A stretch of DNA of 64,000 nt. It comes from Paracoccus gahaiensis (GTDB lineage Bacteria; Pseudomonadota; Alphaproteobacteria; Rhodobacterales; Rhodobacteraceae). A program made the position numbers and the translations under genes. Positions 41,983 to 51,829 of this stretch are shown here, piece by piece; the stretch's first letter is position 1, and each line of letters starts with the position of its first letter. The notes below the pieces were generated by a model. It was not told the origin of the DNA, searched no databases, and saw nothing but the letters and a program-made list of their open reading frames with translations. The DNA lies in the NCBI RefSeq assembly GCF_005048225.1, contig NZ_SUNI01000013.1:1-64000 (forward strand), read 5' to 3'.

Positions 41983-43256
41983 CCCTGCTGGTCTTCATCG
42001 TTTCGCTGATCGGGGCCATGTCGCTTGGCGTGCCGGTGGCCTTCGCGCTGATCTTCTGCGGCGTGATCCTGATGTCCTTCATGGGCATGTTCAACACCCA
42101 GATCATCGCCCAGAACATGCTGATCGGGGCGGATACCTTCACGCTGCTGGCGATCCCCTTCTTCATCCTGGCCGGCGAGCTGATGAACGCGGGCGGGCTG
42201 TCCAAGCGCATCATCGAATTCGCGATCACCTGCGTGGGCCATATCCGGGGCGGGCTGGGGCTGGTGGCGATCATCGCCGCCGTCATCATGGCCTCGATCT
42301 CGGGCTCGGCGGCCGCCGACACGGCGGCGCTGGCGGCGATCCTGATCCCGATGATGGCCAAGGCGGGCTACAACGTGCCCCGTTCGGCCGGGCTGATCGC
42401 GGCGGGGGGCGTGATCGCGCCGGTGATCCCGCCCTCGATGGCCTTCATCATCTTCGGCGTCGCCGCCAACGTGTCGATCAGCCAGCTGTTCATGGCGGGC
42501 ATCGTGCCGGGTCTGCTGATGGGCGTCGCGCTGGTCGTCACCTGGCTGATCGTGGCCCGGAACGACGATGTCGAGACGCTGCCCCGCACCGGATGGGCCG
42601 AGCGGGGCCGCGCCTCTGGCCGCGCGATCTGGGCGCTTGGCATGCCGGTCATCATCTTGGGCGGCATCAAGATGGGCGTCGTCACCCCCACCGAGGCCGC
42701 CGTCATCGCCGCCTTCTATGCGCTGTTCGTGGGCATGGTCGTCTATCGCGAACTGAAGATCTCGGACCTGCCGCGGGTGATGATCTCGGCCGGGCGGACC
42801 ACGGCGGCGATCATGTTCCTGGTCTGCGCCGCGCTGGTCTCGGCCTGGCTGATCACGGCGGCCAACATCCCCAACGAGATCGCGGGCTATATCGCGCCCT
42901 TGATCGAGAATCCCAAGCTTTTGATGCTGGTCATCATGTTGCTGATCCTGGTGGTCGGCACGGCGCTGGACCTGACGCCCACGATCCTGATCCTGACGCC
43001 GGTGCTGATGCCCATCGTCATCAAGGCGGGGATCGACCCGGTCTATTTCGGGGTCATGTTCATCATGAACTGCTGCATCGGGCTGCTGACGCCGCCGGTG
43101 GGCGTGGTGCTGAACGTGGTCAGCGGCGTGGGCCGGGTGCCGCTTGGCAAGGTGATCCGGGGCGTCTGGCCGTTCCTGATCGCACAGATCCTGGTGATCC
43201 TGCTGCTGGTGGCATTCCCCAGCATCGTGATCGTCCCGGCCCGCTGGTTCTACTAA
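41979..43256 (+). CDS. dctM: TRAP transporter large permease (DctM family)
   Basis: A 425-residue polytopic transport subunit with the standard DctM segments LLAIPFFILAGELMNAGGLSKRI, ASISGSAAADTAALAAI, VIPPSMAFIIFGVAANVS and CCIGLLTPPVGVVLNVVSG. In this locus the membrane subunits precede the binding-protein gene (order Q-M-P), unlike the two P-Q-M cassettes earlier in the window. Confidence 0.93.
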   Translation: MTLLVFIVSLIGAMSLGVPVAFALIFCGVILMSFMGMFNTQIIAQNMLIGADTFTLLAIPFFILAGELMNAGGLSKRIIEFAITCVGHIRGGLGLVAIIAAVIMASISGSAAADTAALAAILIPMMAKAGYNVPRSAGLIAAGGVIAPVIPPSMAFIIFGVAANVSISQLFMAGIVPGLLMGVALVVTWLIVARNDDVETLPRTGWAERGRASGRAIWALGMPVIILGGIKMGVVTPTEAAVIAAFYALFVGMVVYRELKISDLPRVMISAGRTTAAIMFLVCAALVSAWLITAANIPNEIAGYIAPLIENPKLLMLVIMLLILVVGTALDLTPTILILTPVLMPIVIKAGIDPVYFGVMFIMNCCIGLLTPPVGVVLNVVSGVGRVPLGKVIRGVWPFLIAQILVILLLVAFPSIVIVPARWFY

Positions 43257-43279
43257 GTCACATTTCCAGGGAGGAAACC

Positions 43280-44293
43280 ATGACACGTTCCATACTGAAG
43301 GGCGCCTTGTGCCTGACCACCGCCCTCGCCACCGCCAGCCCCGCACTGGCCGAGTTCACCGAGCGCACGTTCCGCGTCTCGAACGGCATCAACGAGGATC
43401 ACCCCGTCGCCACCGGCATGGCGGCGATGCAGGAATGCCTGGACGAGCAGACCGGCGGCATGATGCAGATGCAGGGCTTCTGGGGCGGCGCGCTTGGCGG
43501 CGACCTGCAGGCCACGCAGGCGGTGCGCTCGGGGCTGCAGGAGGCGGTCGTCACCTCCTCCTCGCCGCTGGTGGGGATGGTGCCGGCGCTTGGCGTCTTC
43601 GACCTGCCCTTCCTGTTCCGCACGCCGGAAGAGGCCTATGCGGTCATGGACGGTCCCTTCGGCGACAGCCTGAACGAACAGCTGGACGCGGTCGGGCTGG
43701 TCAACCTGGCCTATTGGGAGAACGGCTTTCGCAACATGTCGAACTCGCAGCGGCCCATCGAGACCTGGGAGGATTTCGAGGGGATGAAGGTTCGCGTCAT
43801 GCAGAACAACATCTTCCTGGACACCTTCTCGAACTTCGGGGCCAATGCCACGCCGATGTCCTTCGGCGAGGTGTTCTCGGCGCTGGAGACGAAGGCCATC
43901 GACGCGCAGGAGAACCCCTACGTCACCATCGACACCTCACGCTTCTACGAGGTGCAGGAATATATCAGCGAGACCAAGCACGCCTATACGCCCTTCCTGT
44001 TCCTGTTCTCCAAGGCGATCCTGAACAGCTATTCGCCCGAGGAACAGCAGGCCCTGCGCGACTGCGCCATCGTCGGCCGCGACGTGGAGCGCGAGGCGAT
44101 CCAGGCGCTGAACCTGGAATCGCTGGCCAAGATGGAAGAGGCCGGGCTGGCGTTCAACACCATCACACCCGAGAACCAAGAAGAGATGCTGGAAAAGTCG
44201 CAGGTCGTCTATGAGACCCACAAGGCCGCCATCGGCGCCGACGTGGTCGACGAGGTGCAGGCCACGCTGGCCGAGCTGCGCGCCGCCGAGTGA
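43280..44293 (+). CDS. dctP: TRAP transporter substrate-binding protein (DctP family)
   Basis: A 337-residue periplasmic receptor with a signal peptide (ILKGALCLTTALATASPALA). DctP features include FRVSNGINEDHPVATGMAAM, DLPFLFRTPEEAYAVMD, the arginine strand GMKVRVMQNNIFLDTF and AIDAQENPYVTI. A strong AGGGAGGA precedes the ATG at 43280. The surrounding dehydratase, dehydrogenase and FAH-family genes suggest a C4-C6 aldonate ligand. It closes the FAH-dctQMP operon. Confidence 0.92.
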   Translation: MTRSILKGALCLTTALATASPALAEFTERTFRVSNGINEDHPVATGMAAMQECLDEQTGGMMQMQGFWGGALGGDLQATQAVRSGLQEAVVTSSSPLVGMVPALGVFDLPFLFRTPEEAYAVMDGPFGDSLNEQLDAVGLVNLAYWENGFRNMSNSQRPIETWEDFEGMKVRVMQNNIFLDTFSNFGANATPMSFGEVFSALETKAIDAQENPYVTIDTSRFYEVQEYISETKHAYTPFLFLFSKAILNSYSPEEQQALRDCAIVGRDVEREAIQALNLESLAKMEEAGLAFNTITPENQEEMLEKSQVVYETHKAAIGADVVDEVQATLAELRAAE

Positions 44294-44373
44294 CCGGCCG
44301 CTGACAGCGAGACGACGCACGGGCGCTCGGTGAAACTCCGGGCGCCCCGGTCCCTCCAAGGATCTTTTGGAAA

Positions 44374-45261
44374 ATGTTTTCAGGCATGTCCGGCAACAAG
44401 GCCGGGGCGCTGCTGATGCTGATGGGCATGGCGGCCTTTGCGGCCAATGATGCCATCGGCAAATGGCTGGTCGCCGATTACGGCGTGGCGCAGGTCATCC
44501 TGCTGCGCTCGCTGGCCGCGCTGGTGATGATGGCGCCCTTCCTGATGCGCGGCGGGCAGGTCATGGCGCGGATCCGGTCGGCCCCCCGCCCCCGCCTGCA
44601 GGCGCTGCGCGCGGTCTGCGCCACCGCCGAGGTCTTCTGTTTCTACCTTGCCGTCTTCTACATGCCGCTGGCCGATGTGATGGCTTTCTGGATGGCCGCG
44701 CCGATCTATGTGGTCGCGATCTCTCCCTTCCTGCTGGGCGAGCGGGTCGGCGCGCGGACCTGGGGCGCGGTGGCCGTGGGTTTCGCGGGCGTGCTGATCC
44801 TGCTGGCGCCGTCGCTGCAGATCTCGGGGCCGGGGGTGGTCTTCGCGCTGCTGGGCACGATGGCCTTCGCGGGGATCATGGTCCTGGGCCGGTCCCTGCG
44901 CGAGACGCCCGACCGCGATCTGGTGCTGTTCCAGCTGGGGGCGGCGGCGATCGCGGGGCTGGTGTTGGCGCCTTTCGACTGGACGCCGGTCCGCTCGGGC
45001 GGCGATCTGGCGCTGCTGTTCCTGCTGGGCGTGGTGGCGACGCTGGCGCATATGCTGGTCACCCGTGCGCTGAAGCGGGCCGATGCCTCGGTCGTGGCGC
45101 CGCTGCAATATTCGCTGCTGGTTTGGGGCGTGCTGTTCGGCTTCACCGTCTTCGGCGACGTGCCCGCGCCCGGCATGGCCCTGGGCGCGGCGCTGATCGT
45201 GGGATCGGGGCTGATCGTCCTGCGCCGCCCGCCACGCAAGATCGCGGCGGACGGCGCCTGA
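44374..45261 (+). CDS. DMT-superfamily (EamA) transporter
   Basis: A 295-residue membrane protein with ten hydrophobic segments arranged as two EamA repeats of five: the first has AANDAIGKWLVADYGVAQVILLRS and FYMPLADVMAFWMAAPIYV, the second has RALKRADASVVAPLQYSLLVWGVLFGF. Such proteins are usually exporters of amino acids or other metabolites; this subgroup resembles RhaT/YdcZ-like EamA proteins with no assigned substrate. It follows the TRAP operon by 80 bases on the same strand and is convergent with xylA, four bases away. Confidence 0.85.
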   Translation: MFSGMSGNKAGALLMLMGMAAFAANDAIGKWLVADYGVAQVILLRSLAALVMMAPFLMRGGQVMARIRSAPRPRLQALRAVCATAEVFCFYLAVFYMPLADVMAFWMAAPIYVVAISPFLLGERVGARTWGAVAVGFAGVLILLAPSLQISGPGVVFALLGTMAFAGIMVLGRSLRETPDRDLVLFQLGAAAIAGLVLAPFDWTPVRSGGDLALLFLLGVVATLAHMLVTRALKRADASVVAPLQYSLLVWGVLFGFTVFGDVPAPGMALGAALIVGSGLIVLRRPPRKIAADGA

Positions 45262-45265
45262 TCCC

Positions 45266-46567
45266 TCAGACGAAGCGGTTGACCCAGTTCTCCAGCCGCT
45301 CCTGCCGACCTGAGCGGGGCTGCGGGTCGATCCCTTGCGCCTCGACCGCTGCGGCGATCTCGTCCAGCGGCTGGTCCAGAAGCGCCTGCCCCTCGGGCTT
45401 GTCCCATCCCGCATAGCGGTCCTGCCGCGCCTTCTCCAAGCCGCCATCCTCCAGCATCGCGGCGGCGGCCTTCAGGCCCCGCGCGCAGACATCGATGGCG
45501 CCGACATGCGACAGGATCAGATCCTCGGGGTCCAGCGACTGCCGCCGGACGCGGCTGTCGTAATTCGTGCCGCCGGTGGTGAAGCCGCCCGCGCGCAGCA
45601 CCTCGTAATAGGCCAGCGCGATCTCGGGGGTGTTGTTGGGGAACTGGTCGGTGTCCCAGCCCGACTGGTAATCGTTGCGGTTCATGTCGATCGAGCCCAG
45701 CATGTCCAGCGAGGCCGCGAGTGCCAGTTCATGCTCGAAGGAATGGCCGGCCAGGATCGCATGGCCCTGCTCGATGTTCAGCTTGACCTCGTTTTCCAGC
45801 CCGAAGCGCTTGAGAAAGCCATAGACCGTGGCCACGTCGAAATCATACTGGTGCTTGGCCGGTTCCTGCGGCTTGGGTTCGATCAGGATCGTGCCCTTGA
45901 AGCCGATCTTGTGCTTGTACTCGACGACCTTGGACAGGAACCGCCCGGCCTGGTCCGCCTCGCGGGTCAGATCGGTGTTCAGCAGCGTCTCATAGCCCTC
46001 GCGGCCGCCCCACAGCACATAATTCTCGCCATTCAGGCGGTGGGTGACATCCATGCAGGCCTTCACGCAGGCGGCGGCATAGGCAAAGACCTCGGGGTCG
46101 GGATTGGTCGCGGCCCCGGCCATCCAGCGGCGGTGGCTGAACATGTTGGCGGTGCCCCAGAGCAGCTTCGTCCCGGTCTGTTCCATCTTGGCCGCGAAGA
46201 CATCGCAGATCTCGTCCAGATTGCGGCGGCTTTCGGCGAAGCTGGCCCCTTCGGGGCGCACATCGGCATCGTGGAAGCAGAAATAGGGCTGGCCCAGGAT
46301 GGCAAACATGTCGAAGGCGGCATCGGCCTTGCGGCGCGCATCCGCCATCGTGTCGCCGTACCAGGGGCGGTCGAAGGTGCGCCCGCCGAAGGGGTCGGCG
46401 CCCTCATAGGCCAGGCTGTGCCAATAGGCGACGGCCAGGCGCAGGTGATCCTCCATCCGCTTGCCCAGGACGACCTCGTCGGGGTCGTAATGGCGATAGG
46501 CGAATTCGTTGGAGCTGTCGGGGCCCTCGAAACGGATGGGGGCGATGTCGTGGAAATAGCCGGTCAT
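45266..46567 (-). CDS. xylA: Xylose isomerase
   Basis: A 433-residue enzyme matching class II xylose isomerases in length and sequence: catalytic His region [40 protein letters not shown], metal-ligand Glu in [19 protein letters not shown], and the second metal site around [17 protein letters not shown] and [16 protein letters not shown]. It converts D-xylose to D-xylulose. It is the last gene of the leftward xylan operon, downstream of the ABC importer and GH43 xylosidase that would supply xylose. Xylulokinase is not encoded in the window. Confidence 0.97.
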   Translation of the reverse strand: MTGYFHDIAPIRFEGPDSSNEFAYRHYDPDEVVLGKRMEDHLRLAVAYWHSLAYEGADPFGGRTFDRPWYGDTMADARRKADAAFDMFAILGQPYFCFHDADVRPEGASFAESRRNLDEICDVFAAKMEQTGTKLLWGTANMFSHRRWMAGAATNPDPEVFAYAAACVKACMDVTHRLNGENYVLWGGREGYETLLNTDLTREADQAGRFLSKVVEYKHKIGFKGTILIEPKPQEPAKHQYDFDVATVYGFLKRFGLENEVKLNIEQGHAILAGHSFEHELALAASLDMLGSIDMNRNDYQSGWDTDQFPNNTPEIALAYYEVLRAGGFTTGGTNYDSRVRRQSLDPEDLILSHVGAIDVCARGLKAAAAMLEDGGLEKARQDRYAGWDKPEGQALLDQPLDEIAAAVEAQGIDPQPRSGRQERLENWVNRFV

Positions 46568-46603
46568 GGGGGTCCTCGATGTCAGGGGTCGGGTCGGGCG
46601 GCG

Positions 46604-47251
46604 TCAGCGCGCGGCCCAGACCAGTCCGCGGCGCAGGATCTGCCGCATCTGGGGGTGGTCGAACTCGGCCGCGACATGGCCGAGGGCGGAGTAGAAGACG
46701 CGCGCCGCGCCATAGCGGTGCTTCCACACCACGGGCATCACCGTGCCGCGCGTCCAGGGGGCGTGGGTGCCGTCGAAGGTGGTGGTGGCCAGCACTTCGA
46801 TGCTAGGGTCGACATGCAGGAAATACTGTTCCGAGCGATAGTCGAAATCCCCGATCCCGGCCATCACCGGGTCGTCGGGCCGGGTGACCTGGACGCGATA
46901 GTCGATGATGTTGCCGGGATGGGCGACCCATTGGCCGCCGGTCATGAACTGATAAGCCGGCTCGTTGCGGAAGGCATCGCCCATGCCGCCGTGAAAGCCC
47001 CCCAGCCCGGTCCCGGCCTCGACGGCGGCGATCAGGTTCTGCAGGGCGCCAGGCGCGACCTGCGCCTGCGTGATCAGCGGCACGATCAGGTCGAACGCGC
47101 CCAGATCGGCCTCGGCCAGCACCTCGGTGCCGGGTTCGCGGCGGACCGCGAACCCCTCGTCGGCCAGCATCCGTTCGACGATCAGGGAGCAGGCCTCGGG
47201 CTCGTGGCCCTCCCATCCTCCCCAGAAGATGAGTGCGGATTTCGGGGTCAT
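46604..47251 (-). CDS. ThuA-family protein
   Basis: A 215-residue ThuA-like protein (class I glutamine amidotransferase-like fold). It starts SALIFWGGWEGHEPEACSLI and contains LIVPLITQAQ, GGFHGGMGDAF and the PVVWKHRYGAARVFYSALGHVAAEFDHP stretch diagnostic of ThuA. ThuA proteins act in trehalose/disaccharide use with the ThuB oxidoreductase, probably on 3-keto-sugars; the exact reaction is unsettled. Its ATG overlaps the stop of a Gfo/Idh/MocA oxidoreductase, reproducing a ThuA-ThuB-like pair inside the xylose operon. Confidence 0.87.
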   Translation of the reverse strand: MTPKSALIFWGGWEGHEPEACSLIVERMLADEGFAVRREPGTEVLAEADLGAFDLIVPLITQAQVAPGALQNLIAAVEAGTGLGGFHGGMGDAFRNEPAYQFMTGGQWVAHPGNIIDYRVQVTRPDDPVMAGIGDFDYRSEQYFLHVDPSIEVLATTTFDGTHAPWTRGTVMPVVWKHRYGAARVFYSALGHVAAEFDHPQMRQILRRGLVWAAR

Positions 47252-48351
47252 GCGGTCTCCGGTGCAGGGGTCGGGATGGGAAGGGGCGCCCGCGCCTCGG
47301 GGCGCGCGCAGCGGGTGGTCAGGGCGACGGCCTGCCCCGTCTCGGCCGAGGCCAGCAGGGAGGCGATCACATCCAGCACATGCAGCGCCAGATCGCCGCT
47401 GGAGCGATGGGCTCGGTCCTGCAGGATCGCCTCGGCCATGTCGGCCAGCCCCAGCCCGCGATAATTGGCATCGCCATGGGAATGGGTGACAGGCTGCGGC
47501 TGCCAGCCCCCGTCCCACAGCGCGACCGTGCCGTCGAAGCGGTTGGGGTCGGGGATCCGCATCGAGCCGTCGGTGCCGTACAGCTCCAGCGGCGCATGTC
47601 CGTGGGCCTGCACGTCGAAGCTGCTGACGATCTGGACCAGCGCGCCGCTGTCGAACTGCATCACCCCCGCCACATGGGTCTGCGCATCGACGCCGACTGA
47701 CTGCCCGGCGCGGGGGCCGGTGGCGATGGTCCGGCGGTCATGGCTGCGCGCGGCCAGCGCGCTGACGCGGACCACCGGCCCCAGCAGGTTCACCATCGCG
47801 GTGATGTAATAGGGCCCCATGTCGAACAGCGGCCCCGCGCCCGGTCCCTGATAGTAGAAATCGGGGTTCGGATGCCAGCGCTCGTGCCCGGCCAGCATCA
47901 GCGTGGCGGTGCCCGCGACGGGCCGGCCGATGCGGCCCGCATCGACCAGCGCCCGGACCGTCTGATGCGATCCGCCAAGGAAGGTGTCGGGCGCGCAGCC
48001 CAAGCGCAGGCCCCGTTCGGCCGCCATGTCGGCCAGCCTCCGGCCATCGGCCAGGCTGACGGCCAGCGGCTTTTCGGAATAGACGTGCTTTCCGGCCTGC
48101 AGCGCGGCCAGCCCGACCTGCAGATGCGCGGCAGGAACGGTCAGGTTCAGGACCAGATCGATATCGCCCCGCGCCAGCAGCGCCTCGGGCGTCAGGGCGT
48201 CGACGCCATGCGCCTGCGCCTTGGCCTCGGCCGCCTCGGGGCGCAGGTCGGCCACGGCGCGCAGGGCAAGCTGCGGAAAGAGGGCGGCGTTCTTCAGATA
48301 GATGTCGCTGATCACGCCGCAGCCGATGATGCCAAGTCCAAGGGGGGTCAT
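47248..48351 (-). CDS. Gfo/Idh/MocA-family oxidoreductase
   Basis: A 367-residue NAD(P)-dependent sugar dehydrogenase: Rossmann motif [16 protein letters not shown], cofactor/catalytic EKP motif ([15 protein letters not shown]) and a C-terminal beta-sheet domain with [21 protein letters not shown] containing the usual D-x-G-x-Y-type active-site residues. It is likely the partner of the adjacent ThuA-like protein, oxidising a xyloside or disaccharide, by analogy with ThuB. Four-base overlaps join it to both the ATPase and the ThuA gene. Confidence 0.87.
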   Translation of the reverse strand: MTPLGLGIIGCGVISDIYLKNAALFPQLALRAVADLRPEAAEAKAQAHGVDALTPEALLARGDIDLVLNLTVPAAHLQVGLAALQAGKHVYSEKPLAVSLADGRRLADMAAERGLRLGCAPDTFLGGSHQTVRALVDAGRIGRPVAGTATLMLAGHERWHPNPDFYYQGPGAGPLFDMGPYYITAMVNLLGPVVRVSALAARSHDRRTIATGPRAGQSVGVDAQTHVAGVMQFDSGALVQIVSSFDVQAHGHAPLELYGTDGSMRIPDPNRFDGTVALWDGGWQPQPVTHSHGDANYRGLGLADMAEAILQDRAHRSSGDLALHVLDVIASLLASAETGQAVALTTRCARPEARAPLPIPTPAPETA

Positions 48352-49358
48352 GAGGGGTCCTCCATGCGCAGGCCCGCATCGTCGAACAGGTGCAGGTTCT
48401 GGGGTTCGGGCGTCAGGAACAGCGTCTCGCCCGCCTTCAGGCGCTGGTTGCCGGGCAGGCGCACGGTGACGTCGCCCACCTGATCGACCTTGGCATAGAC
48501 CACCGTGTCGGCGCCCAGGGTCTCGACCACCTGCGCCCTGGCGGCCCAGGTGCCGACCGAGGACGAGACGCCGATATGTTCGGGGCGGATGCCCACCTGC
48601 GCCACGTCCGCCCGCCCGATCGCCGTGCCGGGCAGCAGGTTCATGCGCGGCGAGCCGATGAAGCCCGCCACGAAGGCCGTCTGCGGGCGGTCATAGACAT
48701 CCATCGGCGCGCCCACCTGCTCGATCCGGCCGGCCTTCATCACGACGATCTGGTCGGCCAGCGTCATCGCCTCGACCTGGTCGTGGGTCACGTAGATCAT
48801 CGTTGCGTCCAGCGACTGGTGCAGCTGCGCCAGCTCGACCCGCATCTGGGTGCGCAGGGCGGCGTCCAGGTTGGACAGCGGCTCGTCGAAGAGGAACACC
48901 TGAGGCTGGCGCACGATGGACCGGCCAATGGCCACGCGCTGGCGCTGCCCGCCCGACAGCTGGCTGGGCTTGCGGTCCAGGTAATCCTCCAGCGCCAGGA
49001 TGCGGGCGGCCTCGGTCACGCGGGCCTTGCGTTCGGCGGCGGGCACCTTTGCCAGCCGCAGCCCGAAATCGATGTTCTGCGCGACGGTCATGTGTGGGTA
49101 GAGCGCATAGGACTGGAACACCATCGAGATGCCGCGCTTGGACGGTTCCTCGAAGGTGACGTCCGTCCCGCCGATCCGCACCGACCCGCCCGAAGGCATT
49201 TCCAGCCCCGAGATGATGCGCAGCAGCGTGGACTTGCCGCAGCCCGAGGGGCCGACCAGCACGGTGAAGGACCCATCCGGAACCGTCAGGTTCAGGTCGG
49301 GCAGGACCGTCAGGCCCCCGAAGGACTTGGAGATGTTGTGCAGCGTCACCTCAGCCAT
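48348..49358 (-). CDS. ugpC: Sugar ABC transporter ATP-binding protein (UgpC/MsmX type)
   Basis: A 336-residue ATPase. The ABC domain has an intact Walker A (GPSGCGKST), signature [14 protein letters not shown], Walker B ([12 protein letters not shown]) and switch His ([14 protein letters not shown]). A C-terminal OB-fold/TOBE regulatory part follows from about residue 235. The ATG at 49358 lies within the last codons of the GH43 gene; an in-frame ATG five codons upstream is less likely. It should energise the xylo-oligosaccharide permeases of this operon, though such ATPases can be shared. Confidence 0.92.
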   Translation of the reverse strand: MAEVTLHNISKSFGGLTVLPDLNLTVPDGSFTVLVGPSGCGKSTLLRIISGLEMPSGGSVRIGGTDVTFEEPSKRGISMVFQSYALYPHMTVAQNIDFGLRLAKVPAAERKARVTEAARILALEDYLDRKPSQLSGGQRQRVAIGRSIVRQPQVFLFDEPLSNLDAALRTQMRVELAQLHQSLDATMIYVTHDQVEAMTLADQIVVMKAGRIEQVGAPMDVYDRPQTAFVAGFIGSPRMNLLPGTAIGRADVAQVGIRPEHIGVSSSVGTWAARAQVVETLGADTVVYAKVDQVGDVTVRLPGNQRLKAGETLFLTPEPQNLHLFDDAGLRMEDPS

Positions 49359-50994
49359 GATCGCGCCCCGCATAGCGGAAGTTCAGGACATCGGCGGGCC
49401 GCCCGCGCCCCGAGGTGTCATGCGCGCAGACCCCCACGAAGGCGCCGGTGAAGTTGCTGCCCGGCCCGTTCCCGGCCTCGTCCGAGATCGCGGACTGGTC
49501 CAGCGCGATGCCGAGGTCGGACCAGTCGCCATCCGTTGCATAGCGGAACCGCAGCACCGCGCCGTCCACGTCGCAGCCAAGCCGGATCGTGCCGGTGGCG
49601 GGCAGTGGGATCTGGTCGACGGGATAGCTGACGCGCGCATCCGGCCAGTCGGCGGCGCAGCTGTAGACGGTCAGCACCCGCGCGCCATCGTCATTCGCGG
49701 TGACGGCCAGATAGTGGAACTTGAACCGACCGTACCAAGCGATCAGCCCCGCGAAATGCTGGTAATCGCCGGGGGTCATGTCCAGCTCGGCCTCGGCGGT
49801 GAAGGCCAGATGCTGCTGGCGGCGCGCGACCAGCGCATGGTCGAACTGCGAGCCCGGCGATTCCCGCCCGTAGAGCCGCAGCGCGCCCGGACGCTCGGTC
49901 AGCGAGAACAGGCGCTCGGGATACGGGGTCCGCAGCCATTGCAGGTCGATGGGCAGCCCTTCGGGCGAGAACGTGACCAGCTCGGGAACGGGGTCGAAGG
50001 GATGGTCGGGCAGGCCCGGGGCGGGCACGCTGTCGGCGGGCGCATTCCCGCCATGGGACAGACGGGGGAACTCGCCCGGCTCCCAGATCAGCTTCTGGAT
50101 CGCGGTCTCGCGGCCCAGAGGCGAGCGGCGGACGTCATCGGCATGGATGCCGCCGGCGCCCGCCGGCAGGGCGCGCGTCTCGTCCAGCGGGCGCGAGCAC
50201 AGATGCACCATGTAGTGCTGACCATCCTGCGTCTCGACGATGTCGGCATGGCCGGTGCGCTGCAACAGCCCGTCCGTGCCGCGCGCGGTCAGGATGTGCT
50301 TGGCGGGGTCGGTCTCGTAGGGTCCGAACAGGTCCCGCGACCGGGCCATGGTGACGGCGTGGTCATAGCCGGTGCCGCCCTCGGCGGTCAGCAGATAGTA
50401 CCAGCCGTCGCGCAGATAAAGATGCGGCCCCTCGGTCAGCTTCAGGTCGGTGCCGCGATAGATGTTGCGGACCGGACCGATCAGCGCGTGATCCTCGACC
50501 GAGTATTCCTGCATGACGATGCCGCCGAAGCGGTCGCCGCCGGTCTTGTTGTGATCCCAGATCATGTTCAGCAGCCACTTGCGGCCATCCTGATCGTGAA
50601 ACAGCGAGGGATCGAAGCCCGACGAGTTCAGATAGACCGGGTCCGACCACGGCCCCTCGATGGCGGGGGCGGTGACCAGATAGTTGTGGCTGTCCTTCCA
50701 CGCGCCGTCGCGGCGCTTCACGTCGGTATAGATCAGCCAGAACAGCCCGTCCGCATGGGTCAGGCAGGGCGCCCAGACCCCGCCGCTGTCGGGATCGCCG
50801 CGCAGGTCCAGCTGCGCCGCCCGGTCCAGCGGCCGTTTGATCAGCTGCCAGTGCCGCAGGTCGCGGGAATGGTGGATCTGCACGCCCGGATACCATTCGA
50901 AGGTCGAGGTCGCGATGTAATAGTCGTCGCCCACCCGGACGATCGAGGGGTCGGGATTGAAACCGGGAAGGATCGGGTTCTGGATCAGGCTCAT
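49351..50994 (-). CDS. GH43 beta-xylosidase / alpha-arabinofuranosidase
   Basis: A 547-residue cytoplasmic glycosidase (no signal peptide). The five-bladed propeller (about 1-320) has the three catalytic acids D15 (NPDPSIVR), D128 ([10 protein letters not shown]) and E188 (LTEGPHLY); these positions agree closely with known GH43 xylosidases. A C-terminal concanavalin-like beta-sandwich (about 345-540) completes the two-domain architecture. It would release xylose from imported xylo-oligosaccharides for xylA. The ATG at 50994 was chosen over an upstream in-frame start because it begins the conserved [13 protein letters not shown] and has AAAGGA nearby. Confidence 0.93.
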   Translation of the reverse strand: MSLIQNPILPGFNPDPSIVRVGDDYYIATSTFEWYPGVQIHHSRDLRHWQLIKRPLDRAAQLDLRGDPDSGGVWAPCLTHADGLFWLIYTDVKRRDGAWKDSHNYLVTAPAIEGPWSDPVYLNSSGFDPSLFHDQDGRKWLLNMIWDHNKTGGDRFGGIVMQEYSVEDHALIGPVRNIYRGTDLKLTEGPHLYLRDGWYYLLTAEGGTGYDHAVTMARSRDLFGPYETDPAKHILTARGTDGLLQRTGHADIVETQDGQHYMVHLCSRPLDETRALPAGAGGIHADDVRRSPLGRETAIQKLIWEPGEFPRLSHGGNAPADSVPAPGLPDHPFDPVPELVTFSPEGLPIDLQWLRTPYPERLFSLTERPGALRLYGRESPGSQFDHALVARRQQHLAFTAEAELDMTPGDYQHFAGLIAWYGRFKFHYLAVTANDDGARVLTVYSCAADWPDARVSYPVDQIPLPATGTIRLGCDVDGAVLRFRYATDGDWSDLGIALDQSAISDEAGNGPGSNFTGAFVGVCAHDTSGRGRPADVLNFRYAGRDHG

Positions 50995-50998
50995 GTCG

Positions 50999-51829
50999 TC
51001 ATCCTTTGACGGCGCCACCGGTCAGGCCGGCGACGATGTATTTCTGTGCGGCGAGGAAGAAGACGATCGCGGGCAGGATCGTCAGGGTCACGAAGGCCAG
51101 CGTCAGGTTCCACTGGGTCACGTATTCGCCCCGGAACTGCATCATCCCCAGGGGCCAGGTGAACACCTCGCGCGAGTTCAGCACGACCAGCGGCAGCAGG
51201 AAGTTGTTCCAGCTCTGCACGAAGACGAAGGTGCCCACCGTCGCCAGGATCGGCGCCGACAGCGGCAGGGTGAAGCGCCAGAAGAAGCGCACATAGCCGC
51301 AGCCGTCGATATAGGCGGCCTCGAACAGCTCTCTGGGCAGCTGGGCGAAGAAGGTGCGGAACAGCAGGATCGCCAGCGACAGGCTGAAGGCGGTCTGCGG
51401 CAGGATCACGGCCCACCAGGTGTCCAGAAGGCCCATGTCGCGGACCTTGATGAACAGGGGCAGGATCGCCGTCGCGAAGGGGAACATCAGCCCCAGCAGC
51501 ACATAGGAGAACAGCATCCGCGAGCCGAAGAACCTGATCTGCGCGAAGACATAGGCCGCCGCCGCCCCGGTGATCAGCGTCAGCACCACCGACCCGATCG
51601 AGATCACCAGCGAATTGCCTAGATAGCGCCAGAAGGCCGGGTCCGACAGGATCGAGCCGTAGAACTGGGTGTTCCAGATCGCGGGCAGGCCCAGGGCGTT
51701 GGTGCGGATCTCGGCATTGGTCTTGAAGCCGCCCAGCACGGTGGCCAGCATCGGCGCCAGAACGAAGCTGGCGACGATGCACAGGAAGGCCAGACGCAGC
51801 AGATTGCGGGCCAGATGTCCGCGGGTCAT
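50999..51829 (-). CDS. Sugar ABC transporter permease (MalG/UgpE-like)
   Basis: A 276-residue inner-membrane permease with six hydrophobic helices. The EAA loop is ELFEAAYIDGCGYVRFFWRFTLPLSAPI, and the C terminus ends with FFLAAQKYIVAGLTGGAVKG, typical of the MalG group. The start overlaps the stop of the partner permease (ATGA). Together with the ATPase and the binding protein it forms the xylo-oligosaccharide importer inferred for this operon. Confidence 0.93.
   Translation of the reverse strand: MTRGHLARNLLRLAFLCIVASFVLAPMLATVLGGFKTNAEIRTNALGLPAIWNTQFYGSILSDPAFWRYLGNSLVISIGSVVLTLITGAAAAYVFAQIRFFGSRMLFSYVLLGLMFPFATAILPLFIKVRDMGLLDTWWAVILPQTAFSLSLAILLFRTFFAQLPRELFEAAYIDGCGYVRFFWRFTLPLSAPILATVGTFVFVQSWNNFLLPLVVLNSREVFTWPLGMMQFRGEYVTQWNLTLAFVTLTILPAIVFFLAAQKYIVAGLTGGAVKG

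Noticed and set aside
44321..44347. GGGCGC / GCGCCC pairing between the third dctP and the DMT transporter gene as a terminator
   Set aside because: Only six pairs around a 15-base loop and no T-tract; not strong enough to call.
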